From Methanolobus sp. (GTDB lineage: Archaea; Halobacteriota; Methanosarcinia; Methanosarcinales; Methanosarcinaceae), in assembly GCF_016278365.1 (NCBI RefSeq), contig NZ_JADQBZ010000004.1, positions 1-64,000 on the forward strand: a DNA stretch of 64,000 nt, written 5' to 3'. Below the pieces are notes generated by a model. The model ran no database searches. It saw only the letters and a program-made list of their open reading frames with translations, and was not told where the DNA came from. Made by a program: the position numbers and the translations under genes. Every line of letters begins with the position of its first letter. Position 1 is the first letter of the stretch. Shown here one piece after another: positions 43,274-51,455 of this stretch.

Positions 43274-44404
43274 ATGAAACAGGACCTAGTGCGTATATTA
43301 AAAGATATATTTACTTCGGCAGGCTATTCTGTCGTTGATTCTTACCAGCATGATCTGATTGCCGAGAAGAACGGCAAAAAGACATTCATCAAACTTGCCG
43401 TTCACGCTGATATCGCTGAAACGAACAGTTTCATCAGCATGATAGCCGATGGTGAAGGGCTGTATGTTGTGACAGGGAAGGCTGACAGGGATTTCTTACA
43501 GCATGCCCAGGATTCGGGCCTCAGGGTGTGGGGTCGGGATGATGTGGCGCTGCAGATAGGCAGGGCAGTACTTGCTGATATCGAAGGCAGTAACGGTGAG
43601 CTTGACCTGTTGGGCGACCCTGTGAAAAAGACTGTGTCCAAGGCTGATGAAGTTGCAAAAATGGCTATAAATGCGATATTTGGCGGTGGGGGGTCCGTGA
43701 GAGAGGAGCCTGTTGTACAGGGAAGCCCTCTTCTAGCCCGCATGTCTCAGCGTACTGAAATGATTCAGGAAAGAGCTCAGGTAGCACCTCCTGTGGTAAT
43801 AGAGGAAAGGCAGGCTCCTGCCCCTGCCATGGATCCTGATAGTATTCTTCTCAACCTGAGGGCGGTCCCTCTGAATGTCACAAAGGATCATGCTATCACT
43901 ATTGCAAAACCCCATATCCATTCATATCAGAATGCTATCCTGAAACTGGTACCTTTCTGGCAATACGATTATAACCTTAAGAGCGAACAAAAGTACAGGT
44001 CAAAGATCGTGGATATCACGGGGGAAGGGTCAGGTTGTCTGAATGCCCTTAACGGTCAGAGTGAAAACTTTGTGCTGCACGACGTGCGCGAGAGCATAGC
44101 TATCCCTGATATGCCTTATGAATTAAGGCAGTCCGCCAGTACAAAAGAAGAAGCCAGGAAGAACATGATTTCCAGGATAATTGATGAGCATACGAAGGAT
44201 TTGCGGTTTGATAATACCCAGGGTGATGCTATCATCTCTGAGCACAAACGCTTCAAGCCCTTGCTCTCCGATATCCAGTTGAATATCAATATGGTTTATA
44301 TACCAATATGGGAAGTAAAGGGACCGCGTAGCTCCATTGAGGTGAATGCTTATACCGGAGAAGTGTTGAATAACCCTGTAGATGATGATGCAGAATTTGT
44401 TTAA
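43274..44404 (+). CDS. Protein with inactive-looking Mrr-like N-terminal domain
   Basis: A protein of about 376 residues that I cannot name. Residues 1-95 resemble an Mrr/Holliday-resolvase-type fold (DIFTSAGYSVVDSYQHDLIAE, KKTFIKLAV), but the E/Q-x-K pair is IK, so catalysis is doubtful. A proline/glutamate-rich linker (about 150-200) leads to a C-terminal domain of 180 residues (ILKLVPFWQYDYNL; NINMVYIPIWEVKGPRSSIEVNAYTGEVL). The start is chosen for GGATG nine bases upstream; four codons earlier is possible. It follows the KaiC-like gene on the same strand. Confidence 0.55.
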   Translation: MKQDLVRILKDIFTSAGYSVVDSYQHDLIAEKNGKKTFIKLAVHADIAETNSFISMIADGEGLYVVTGKADRDFLQHAQDSGLRVWGRDDVALQIGRAVLADIEGSNGELDLLGDPVKKTVSKADEVAKMAINAIFGGGGSVREEPVVQGSPLLARMSQRTEMIQERAQVAPPVVIEERQAPAPAMDPDSILLNLRAVPLNVTKDHAITIAKPHIHSYQNAILKLVPFWQYDYNLKSEQKYRSKIVDITGEGSGCLNALNGQSENFVLHDVRESIAIPDMPYELRQSASTKEEARKNMISRIIDEHTKDLRFDNTQGDAIISEHKRFKPLLSDIQLNINMVYIPIWEVKGPRSSIEVNAYTGEVLNNPVDDDAEFV

Positions 44405-44523
44405 GGTGCAATGAATTTCAGTAATATTGTTCGCACTGGCACGAATATTTTATATAGCAATAACTCATATAAAGGATTACCCAGTAAAGCACCTTGTACT
44501 AAGTAAAACAAAGAGGATTTAAT

Positions 44524-44850
44524 ATGGTAGAAGTAAGCGAAAAGGCAGCATCAGAATTGAAATCCCTGCTTCAGGAGCAGGATAAGCAGGATTACTCACT
44601 GAGGGTATTCGTAGCAGGCACAAGCTGTTGCGGTGTCCAGTATGGTATGTCTCTGGACAATGATATCAGCGAAGACGAAGATATCGTCGAAGAGAAGAAC
44701 GGGCTGAAGATCGTCATCAACAAGAATGATGTAGAAGGCCTTACCGCAGCAACCATTGACTACGTTGAAGGTCCGCAAGGAAACGGTTTTATCATTGATA
44801 ATGCCTCATCCGCAGGTTCATGTGGTCCATGTGGCGGCGGATGCCACTAA
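44524..44850 (+). CDS. IscA/HesB-family iron-sulfur protein
   Basis: A 108-residue A-type carrier-like protein: VEVSEKAASELKSLLQEQ, LRVFVAGTSCCGVQYGM with a Cys pair near residue 38, then IDYVEGPQGNGFIIDN and a C-terminal SCGPCGGGCH. The last motif replaces the usual CGCG pair of IscA/ErpA and may bind an additional metal. It probably delivers or stores Fe-S clusters. A TATA element (TTTTATATAG) is about 70 bases upstream. Single gene. Confidence 0.85.
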   Translation: MVEVSEKAASELKSLLQEQDKQDYSLRVFVAGTSCCGVQYGMSLDNDISEDEDIVEEKNGLKIVINKNDVEGLTAATIDYVEGPQGNGFIIDNASSAGSCGPCGGGCH

Positions 44851-44914
44851 TTGTAACGGGTCACATAAGAATATTTAAATAGATACAGATCGGGTATTTC
44901 TACAAGGTGATTAT

Positions 44915-45265
44915 ATGCTTCCGGGAATTGGCGGTAGGGGTATGAACCCCGCAAAAGTCAAACAAATGATGAAACAGATGGGTATAAACGTTAACGAGAT
45001 CGACGATGTACAACAAGTGATAATCAGGACTCCTGATAAGGATATCGTGTTCAATGATGCAAACGTTTCTGTAATGACCGCCCAGGGTGTCGACACTTAT
45101 CAGATAGTCGGCACTCCGGAAGAGATCGCCCGGGAAATTGAAATACCCGAAGATGATGTGAGGCTGGTCGCAGAGCAGACCGGAGTTCCTGCAGAGAAAG
45201 CACGGCAGGCATTAAAAGATGCCAACGGCGACCTTGCAGAAGCTATACTGGCTCTCTCTTCCTGA
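44915..45265 (+). CDS. nac: Archaeal nascent polypeptide-associated complex protein
   Basis: A 116-residue archaeal NAC: an N-terminal MLPGIGGRGMNPAKVKQMMKQMGI, the NAC beta domain (IIRTPDKDIVFNDANVSVM, TYQIVGTPEE) and a C-terminal UBA domain (VRLVAEQTGVPAEKARQALKDANGDLAEAI). It forms a homodimer on ribosomes near the exit tunnel. ABCE1 and other translation genes lie within 10 kb but are not linked. Confidence 0.95.
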   Translation: MLPGIGGRGMNPAKVKQMMKQMGINVNEIDDVQQVIIRTPDKDIVFNDANVSVMTAQGVDTYQIVGTPEEIAREIEIPEDDVRLVAEQTGVPAEKARQALKDANGDLAEAILALSS

Positions 45266-45611
45266 ATTTATTTTTTTTGATATTTGTGCAATTTTAGTTA
45301 TAATTGTTCTTTTGTATTAACATTTGAAGTGCTCTAACTTTGTTTTTAAAGCTGTTAATTTTCTTAGACCACAATACTCTTATATTAATATCATGATTAT
45401 ACATGATATAGTCAAGTGTACAATCTTCTTCACTGTTGGGTCTCGCGTTCAATCAGTCTGACTTGTCCTGTTGCTACTTTGCATTTCCATCCGGGCCACC
45501 GGCAACTGTGTGCAAACATGGCACAAGATATAGCATTGGACTTGCCCCTCTTGTCAAAAAACAAGATCCTTCCATGGAGATCATTGTCAATAGGATTGCT
45601 TCGAGGTGAAC
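45266..45611. other. Long leader/promoter region of acs
   Basis: 346 bases without a supported gene. The left third is T-rich and may end the nac transcript; TATATTAATAT (45381-45391) is the likely TATA of acs, overlapped by a perfect inverted repeat; about 180-200 bases of untranslated leader follow. A 67-codon open frame from 45416 that overlaps the acs start is not convincing as a gene. Confidence 0.45.
45388..45409. promoter_or_regulatory. Palindromic site at the acs promoter
   Basis: ATATCATG and CATGATAT are perfect eight-base arms around ATTATA. The site overlaps the 3' side of the TATA-like element, the position expected for a repressor. It may match growth on acetate or another C2/C1 signal; the binding protein is unknown. 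Confidence 0.55.
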
Positions 45612-47501
45612 ATGTCTGAGAATTTTGATGTCAAACTTAACGGCAAGAGTTACCTGCCTGATCCCTCTGTTAAAGAGAATTCCTGGCTACAGGATTATGA
45701 TACTGCCTACGCTGGATTTCTCAAGGATCCTGAAAAGCACTGGGAAAGTATTGCAGAGGAGCTGGACTGGTTCAAAAAGTGGGACCATGTCAGGGAATGG
45801 GAACATCCGTATGCAAAATGGTTCACTAATGCAAAACTGAATATAACTTATAATTGCCTGGACCGCCACATCTTCAATGGTAAAAGGAACAAGGTCGCAA
45901 TAATATGGGTTGGCGATGATGGCAAAGAACAGGTGATCACATATCGGCAGCTTTACCGCGAGGTCATGAGGTTTGCCAACGGGCTGAAGTCACTGGGCGT
46001 GGTCAAAGGAGACAGGGTGTGCATCTACATGCCCCTGGTACCCGAGCAGATAATTGCCATGTTGGCATGTGCCCGTATAGGTGCGGTTCATAGTGTTGTC
46101 TTTGGTGGTTTCGGATCAAATGCACTGCACTCAAGGATCAAGGACGCGCAGGCAAAGATAGTCATAACTGCAGATGCAGCTATAAGACGTGGCAAACGCA
46201 TTGACCTTAAATCCCTTGTTGACAAAGCTGTTGTCAATGCCTCCTGTGTGGAAAAGATAATTGTCCTCAGGAGAATGTCACCACCGATGGAGCTCTTTTC
46301 GGAGATAGAGGTCGACTTTAATGACATCCTGGAGAAAGAGGATAAGGAATGCGAACCGGAAGTGATGGATTCCGAGGACCCGCTCTTTATACTTTACACC
46401 AGCGGCACCACCGGGCCCGCAAAAGGTATTGTCCATACATGTGGTGGCTATATGGTGGGCACCTATTATACCACCAAGTGTGTGCTAGACCTCAAAGACA
46501 GTGACGTGATGTGGTGCACTGCCGACCCTGGCTGGATTACCGGCCACAGCTACATAGTCTATGGCCCTCTCTCAATGGGTGCCACAATATTGATAACAGA
46601 GGCAACCCCTGATTATCCTGACCCCGGCATCTGGTGGAGCATTATTGAAGAGTTTGATGTGACCGTATTCTATACAGCGCCGACCGTTATTCGTATGTTC
46701 ATGAGACAGGGTGAGCAGTGGCCGCAACAATATAACCTGAATTCTCTCCGGATACTGGGTTCTGTAGGTGAACCTCTCAACCCGGAGGCTTTTGAGTGGT
46801 ACTACAGCGTCGTCGGTAAGAATAAATGCCCCGTCCTGGATACCTGGTGGCAGACAGAAACGGGCATGCACATGATCACCACGACTGTAGGTGAACCCAT
46901 GAAGCCGGGATTTGCAGGCCGTGCTGTTCCTGGCATTGTTGTGGATGTTGTCGATGAGAACGGCCAGCCCGTACCTCCAGGTACAGGCGGTCTCCTGGTC
47001 ATTAAGGAACCCTGGCCCTCAATGATGAGGACTGTATACGGCAATGATGAAAGGTACAGGCAGTACTGGAGCACTATTGGCAATTATTATACCGCCGGTG
47101 ACCTTGCTGTGAAGGACGAGGAAGGCTATATAATGATACTGGGTCGTTCTGACGATGTGCTTATAGTCGCTGGTCATAACATAGGCAGTGCGGAAGTGGA
47201 AAGCGCACTTGTCTCTCACGAAGCCGTTGCTGAAGCGGCGGTCATAGGCAAGCCCGATCCCCTCAAAGGAGATTCCATCAAAGCCTTCGTCATACTTTGC
47301 ATAGGTTACAAGCCCAGTGATAAACTCAAGCTGGATCTTGTATATCATGTAAGGATGGATCTGGGTCCTATCGCCATACCATCAGAGATAGAATTCGTGG
47401 AATCCCTTCCAAAGACCCGCAGTGGCAAGATTATGAGGCGGGTACTCAAAGCCAGGGAGCTTGGCATGGATCCGGGAGACCTCTCCTCTCTGGACGACTG
47501 A
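45612..47501 (+). CDS. acs: AMP-forming acetyl-CoA synthetase
   Basis: Activates acetate to acetyl-CoA through acetyl-AMP. About 629 residues, near the usual 630-660. Seen: [16 protein letters not shown]-type core, [15 protein letters not shown] near residue 260 (P-loop), the DTWWQTETG adenine motif near 412, [15 protein letters not shown], and the C-terminal [11 protein letters not shown] with the regulatory Lys. GAGGTG lies before the ATG at 45612; a GTG two codons earlier is inside that ribosome site. In methylotrophic Methanosarcinales Acs would serve acetate assimilation; in Methanothrix-like species, catabolism. Confidence 0.96.
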   Translation: MSENFDVKLNGKSYLPDPSVKENSWLQDYDTAYAGFLKDPEKHWESIAEELDWFKKWDHVREWEHPYAKWFTNAKLNITYNCLDRHIFNGKRNKVAIIWVGDDGKEQVITYRQLYREVMRFANGLKSLGVVKGDRVCIYMPLVPEQIIAMLACARIGAVHSVVFGGFGSNALHSRIKDAQAKIVITADAAIRRGKRIDLKSLVDKAVVNASCVEKIIVLRRMSPPMELFSEIEVDFNDILEKEDKECEPEVMDSEDPLFILYTSGTTGPAKGIVHTCGGYMVGTYYTTKCVLDLKDSDVMWCTADPGWITGHSYIVYGPLSMGATILITEATPDYPDPGIWWSIIEEFDVTVFYTAPTVIRMFMRQGEQWPQQYNLNSLRILGSVGEPLNPEAFEWYYSVVGKNKCPVLDTWWQTETGMHMITTTVGEPMKPGFAGRAVPGIVVDVVDENGQPVPPGTGGLLVIKEPWPSMMRTVYGNDERYRQYWSTIGNYYTAGDLAVKDEEGYIMILGRSDDVLIVAGHNIGSAEVESALVSHEAVAEAAVIGKPDPLKGDSIKAFVILCIGYKPSDKLKLDLVYHVRMDLGPIAIPSEIEFVESLPKTRSGKIMRRVLKARELGMDPGDLSSLDD

Positions 47502-47559
47502 ACTTCTTTTTGCATTTTTGGGGCGCATGGTTCACACTGGTCATAAAAACAGTGGGAAT

Positions 47560-48324
47560 CTAGCGCTTTACATTTCCTTTTGCCCGTTTGTTGCCAAGCT
47601 CTATATCCACTTTTACTTTCCTTATTGCAAGATCTGCCGCAAGACCCCTGAGCATCCATCTAAGGGCAGAGGCCTGATGCAGTTCATCCTGTGGGAACTC
47701 TTTTAGGACAAGGGTCGTTGCATTTGCACCTGCCTGCTTTTTCAGATCATCTATCTTGATCCTGGAATAGGTGTCCATACCACCCACTTTTAATCCGGCG
47801 AAGCTTTTGAATCCCGGGGAAGGATGTGTGTTCAATTCATTAATCTGTACCCTGAGCAAAGGCAAGGCCTCCGAGGTATTCACATCTGCTATCACTTTCC
47901 TTTCAACGGGCCTGACTGGTATATCACCCGGCATTGCCAGCCTGTCAGCTATACTATTCTCATCCCTGGGAATCCATTTGAAAGCTACCCTGAGACCATT
48001 ACTGTGTATGAGCGATGCTATCTGCTCTTTGATAATTGCAAGGTTCTCGTTATTTATCTTCCACTTTCCGGACATCTGACTGATAACCAGCTTGCTGTCT
48101 CCGCACACCTGGAGCGGCCCCTTTCCACCAAGTTCCAGATAATTCGCTATTCCCTCTTTCAGTGCAGTGTATTCGGCTACATTGTTTGTATTTGCGGGAG
48201 AGCGTTGCTTCTCTTTTCTTCCTTCCGTGGGAGCCTTTTTGTTCTTCCAGTCAATGACCCATCCAAAACCCATTCTTCCGCCCGGGTTTGGATCGCACGA
48301 ACCATCAAAGTTCAGTTTATCCAT
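47560..48324 (-). CDS. rnhA: Ribonuclease HI with C-terminal extension
   Basis: About 254 residues. The N-terminal half is a type 1 RNase H: NFDGSCDPNPGG (first Asp), NNVAEYTALKEG (Glu), GDSKLVISQ (Asp) and DENSIADRLA (last Asp), a full catalytic set. The C-terminal 110 residues (GFKSFAGLKVGGMDTYSRIK; ALRWMLRGLAADLAIRKV) are unfamiliar. The start MDKLNFDG is chosen to match the domain; an 18-codon upstream extension is not needed. It removes RNA from hybrids. Convergent with acs. Confidence 0.9.
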   Translation of the reverse strand: MDKLNFDGSCDPNPGGRMGFGWVIDWKNKKAPTEGRKEKQRSPANTNNVAEYTALKEGIANYLELGGKGPLQVCGDSKLVISQMSGKWKINNENLAIIKEQIASLIHSNGLRVAFKWIPRDENSIADRLAMPGDIPVRPVERKVIADVNTSEALPLLRVQINELNTHPSPGFKSFAGLKVGGMDTYSRIKIDDLKKQAGANATTLVLKEFPQDELHQASALRWMLRGLAADLAIRKVKVDIELGNKRAKGNVKR

Positions 48325-48495
48325 AGCGTATTTGAACGACCTCTTTGCTTTTTTACTTGTCTGTTGACATACCCGCAATATTCTCTTCAGCGGCTGTTCT
48401 CTGAAGTGTTCTCACATGTCCTGTCACTACAGCCTCACACTATGGTAACAGTTATGAAGTATGTAAACCAAGTATTGCTGATTACAGGTGATATC

Positions 48496-49287
48496 ATGGT
48501 TGACTTTTTTGATCTCTATCTCTCGGAGGATTGCCCATATGGTGACGAGACCACCGAGCTTCTGGGTATAGCAGGCAAGGGGAGGCTGCGTATCATGTCC
48601 CGGGAACATGGAGTAGCTGCGTGCATGGATGACCTTTCTGAGTTCTATAGGAGAAACGGTCTGGAAGTTGTCAGCAGTCTCGGCAACGGTGCCGAATTCA
48701 ATGCTCATGATGTGATATTTGAGGCACAGGGTGAGCTTCCTGTTCTTTTCAGATTATGGAGGGTGTCACAGACCTTTCTTTCGCTTGTCTGTGCAATCGC
48801 TTCCAATACCCGGTTTAGCGTCGAGCTGGCGCATAAGGTTAATCCTGATCTTATAATAGCCACCAGCAGGAAAACACATCCTGGTTTTCGTAAGTATGAA
48901 CTCAAGGCTGTGAAGACCGGAGGCGGTCACCATCACCGCAACTCACTGAGCGATTCTGTCCTGCTCAGCCAGAACCATCTCAATATCATTGAAGATATCG
49001 GAAGACTGAGGTCCACCAGAAAGATAGAGATAGAGCCACGCAACAGGGAGGAAGCATATAAGTATGCACCCCTTGCAGACGTACTGCTGCTTGACCATTT
49101 CATTCCTGAGGAACTGGAAAGCCTTGTGCCTGAGCTTCGCTCTCTCAATCAAGGGCTTGAGGTTGCAGTGGGTGGAATTGAACTGAAAAGGGTTGCTGAA
49201 TATGCGCCATTTGTCGATATCATTGTAACCAGTGAACTCTACTATTCAAAACCACTGGATCTGACAGCAAAGATACGGAAACTCTAA
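48496..49287 (+). CDS. ModD/NadC-like (nicotinate-nucleotide pyrophosphorylase family) protein
   Basis: About 263 residues of the quinolinate phosphoribosyltransferase fold: FFDLYLSEDCPYGDETTELLGI at the start (family DD/E-G-D segment), TRKTHPGFRKYELKAVKTGGG, then HRNSLSDSVLLSQNHL. It resembles ModD, a NadC paralogue often beside molybdate transport genes. None are present here, so the substrate is unknown. GGTGAT before the ATG fixes the start although the frame is open for 220 codons further upstream. Confidence 0.82.
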   Translation: MVDFFDLYLSEDCPYGDETTELLGIAGKGRLRIMSREHGVAACMDDLSEFYRRNGLEVVSSLGNGAEFNAHDVIFEAQGELPVLFRLWRVSQTFLSLVCAIASNTRFSVELAHKVNPDLIIATSRKTHPGFRKYELKAVKTGGGHHHRNSLSDSVLLSQNHLNIIEDIGRLRSTRKIEIEPRNREEAYKYAPLADVLLLDHFIPEELESLVPELRSLNQGLEVAVGGIELKRVAEYAPFVDIIVTSELYYSKPLDLTAKIRKL

Positions 49288-49488
49288 TTCTGGCAGTAAT
49301 CAGAAAAGTATATATGCTTTTGACACAGAGGTTGTGTGCAATATTCGCATGACCGCTGTATATTGGCTATGCTGCCTGGGTCAGAAATCTAACCAGATGT
49401 TCTGCCCGTGCATGTGCCAGTAAAACAGTTATATCAACAGGTCATTCTTAACTTTAACAATTCTTAGCTTGAAATATAAGGTGTTAAC

Positions 49489-49758
49489 ATGAGCAAACCT
49501 GAATTATTGGATTTTAGTGCAACGTGGTGCGGACCCTGTAAGATGCAGAAGCCCTTCCTTGAGAAAGTAAAGGAAGAGCTGGGGGATAAAGTCGAAGTAA
49601 AGGTCATTGATGTTGACCAGAACCAGGAACTTGCATCAAAATATGGTGTTCAGGCAGTTCCAACTCTTGTCATCCTGAAGGATGGAAATCCTGTAAAACG
49701 TTTTACAGGTGTCACTACAGCGGGTGTTCTTATTGAAGAACTTAAAAAGGTGCTTTAA
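49489..49758 (+). CDS. Thioredoxin
   Basis: An 89-residue thioredoxin fold with active site SATWCGPCKMQKP at residues 9-21 and the cis-Pro in QAVPTLVILKDG. It is a short archaeal form lacking the first strand and helix of bacterial Trx. A TATA element (AAGTATATATGC) lies near 49305, which leaves a leader of over 150 bases. It reduces protein disulfides; its reductase is not adjacent. Confidence 0.92.
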   Translation: MSKPELLDFSATWCGPCKMQKPFLEKVKEELGDKVEVKVIDVDQNQELASKYGVQAVPTLVILKDGNPVKRFTGVTTAGVLIEELKKVL

Positions 49759-49879
49759 GCACCTTCCTTTTTTACTGTCCGTTCATTATGTATTCATTCA
49801 TTATGATTTTTGCTACAGTCCCCGTTCCTGAAAAGGCGTAAATACTATAAGATTCATCCCTGTTCGAGGAATACGGATA

Positions 49880-50893
49880 TTGCAGGAACTTATCGATCTT
49901 GGGGTGATGGTCTTCAGGCAGAAGAACACAAAAGGTACATTCAAACCCCATCTTTCTATTAAGTTCAGGTCCAACGAAGGCAATCTTACTACTTTTTCCA
50001 TAGACACAACAAGAACTCCGACGAAATATCTTCAGCCTGATGCTTATCTTATCACTCATGCACATTCCGATCATCATGGTATGTCTGCCATGCTCTCCGA
50101 ACGCGCCGTCTGCTCTGCTAAGACTGCCCGGGCTCTTGAGATAAGGCATGGCAGGATATATAAAGGCAGAACAATGGAGATTGGCGGTTCCATTGAAGTT
50201 AATGGTGTCACAATAACTGCCTATCCTAATTTTCATACCGTGGGATCCACATCCTTTTACTGGGAGAACGAAGTGGGCACACGTATCCTAGTCACAGGGG
50301 ATGTTAAGGACGCTTCCATGTTACCCAAATGTGATGTTCTCATTACCGAGGCCAACTACGGAGATCCCGGGGATACGACATGCTATTTTGATGACGATAT
50401 CATAGGTTTCAGGAACATCCTGCAGGACAATGCCTGCCTTGCTTTTGGAGCATATGCTTTTGGTAAGGCGCAGAGGGCCGTGGGATTGCTGAGAGGTCTG
50501 GGGTATAACGGTGCAATAGCCATGGAGGAGAAATCCCTTGCCCTGACACGCTACCTGCTTGAGGATGCTGGTGACATCATCGGGCTGGGGGAGGCATGCG
50601 GTGACTCTATCTGTGTCGTGCCCCCCTGGGACCTTGACAAACTTCCCATGAACATGTCCAAGTATGTGATGACAGGCAGATGCGACTACAAATATCCGTC
50701 CATACAGATAAGTGACCATCTGGACGCAAGGGGGCTGACTGGCATGGTGCAGGCTATGGACCCTAAATTCACGCTGGTCTACCATCCGTCAGGGCATAGG
50801 CCCGGTAAGTTCGCCGCTCATCTCCGGGGATTAGGTTTTAATGCTATTTCGCTTGACAAGGTGAATAATGTATTGAGCAATGATTTTATCTAG
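49880..50893 (+). CDS. Metallo-beta-lactamase-fold protein, putative nuclease
   Basis: A 337-residue MBL-fold protein. The metal motif is HAHSDHHGM near residue 56 (HxHxDH), with a further His in FHTVGSTSFYW and an Asp in VTGDVKD. The C-terminal YHPSGHRPGKF resembles the RNA-processing exonuclease (CPSF/Mbl-exo) group. TTG start with GAGGA nine bases upstream. It is probably a nuclease acting on DNA or RNA; no partner genes are adjacent. Confidence 0.78.
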   Translation: MQELIDLGVMVFRQKNTKGTFKPHLSIKFRSNEGNLTTFSIDTTRTPTKYLQPDAYLITHAHSDHHGMSAMLSERAVCSAKTARALEIRHGRIYKGRTMEIGGSIEVNGVTITAYPNFHTVGSTSFYWENEVGTRILVTGDVKDASMLPKCDVLITEANYGDPGDTTCYFDDDIIGFRNILQDNACLAFGAYAFGKAQRAVGLLRGLGYNGAIAMEEKSLALTRYLLEDAGDIIGLGEACGDSICVVPPWDLDKLPMNMSKYVMTGRCDYKYPSIQISDHLDARGLTGMVQAMDPKFTLVYHPSGHRPGKFAAHLRGLGFNAISLDKVNNVLSNDFI

Positions 50894-50987
50894 TTATGGC
50901 ATATTACCCTGCGCAGGATAAAAGTTTATATAACTATCAGCTTTCTATAGTATCCACATTATCCAAGTTGTTCCAGGAGATTGTCAA

Positions 50988-51407
50988 TTGTCAAAATCGT
51001 CCAAGAGAAAACAAGCGCTTGCTCCTTCTGTCCCTTCCGGGGAAGAGCCTGTTGAGGCAGGGGCGGCGCAGCCAGATGTAGATGCAGGTGCCTTAAAACC
51101 TGTTAAGAAGGTAAAGACCCCCGAGGAGAGAAAACAGGCACACATAGAGGGCATAATAAAGACCGCAGTTGCATCGATCATTGGTGTCATAGCCGGTTTA
51201 CTGGCTTATATCCAGTTTGGTGTTGGTGATGAGATAAGATGGTATGCAGTGCTCATTATAGTTGTTGCGCTTGCATATTATGCACAGAAGTTGATTTTCC
51301 CGCTCATTAAGATCGATACCAAGGAATTCGGTTTCAAGGATTGGTTCTTTGTTGAATTCCTCGTCATAGATTTCTGTCTTGTGACATGGACGCTGCTTCT
51401 GAATTGA
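50988..51407 (+). CDS. Small three-TM membrane protein, EMC6-like
   Basis: A 139-residue protein with a TTG start (AGGAGAT seven bases upstream). The first 55 residues are Ala/Pro/Lys-rich and probably disordered; three membrane segments follow (about 60-78, 85-103, 118-138). The layout and AGLLAYIQFG-type first helix fit the archaeal EMC6-like family, relatives of a subunit of the eukaryotic ER membrane-insertion complex. That assignment is from memory of the family and uncertain. It precedes ABCE1 by 48 bases on the same strand. Confidence 0.6.
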   Translation: MSKSSKRKQALAPSVPSGEEPVEAGAAQPDVDAGALKPVKKVKTPEERKQAHIEGIIKTAVASIIGVIAGLLAYIQFGVGDEIRWYAVLIIVVALAYYAQKLIFPLIKIDTKEFGFKDWFFVEFLVIDFCLVTWTLLLN

Positions 51408-51455
51408 TCATCTCTTTTTTGAACATGCACCTTATTTAAATGTCAGGGATCCCAC

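Noticed and set aside
47824-48495. Upstream extension of the ModD-like frame by about 220 codons
   Set aside because: It runs antisense through rnhA, whose catalytic motifs are intact, and a proper ribosome site and ATG start the ModD-like domain at 48496.
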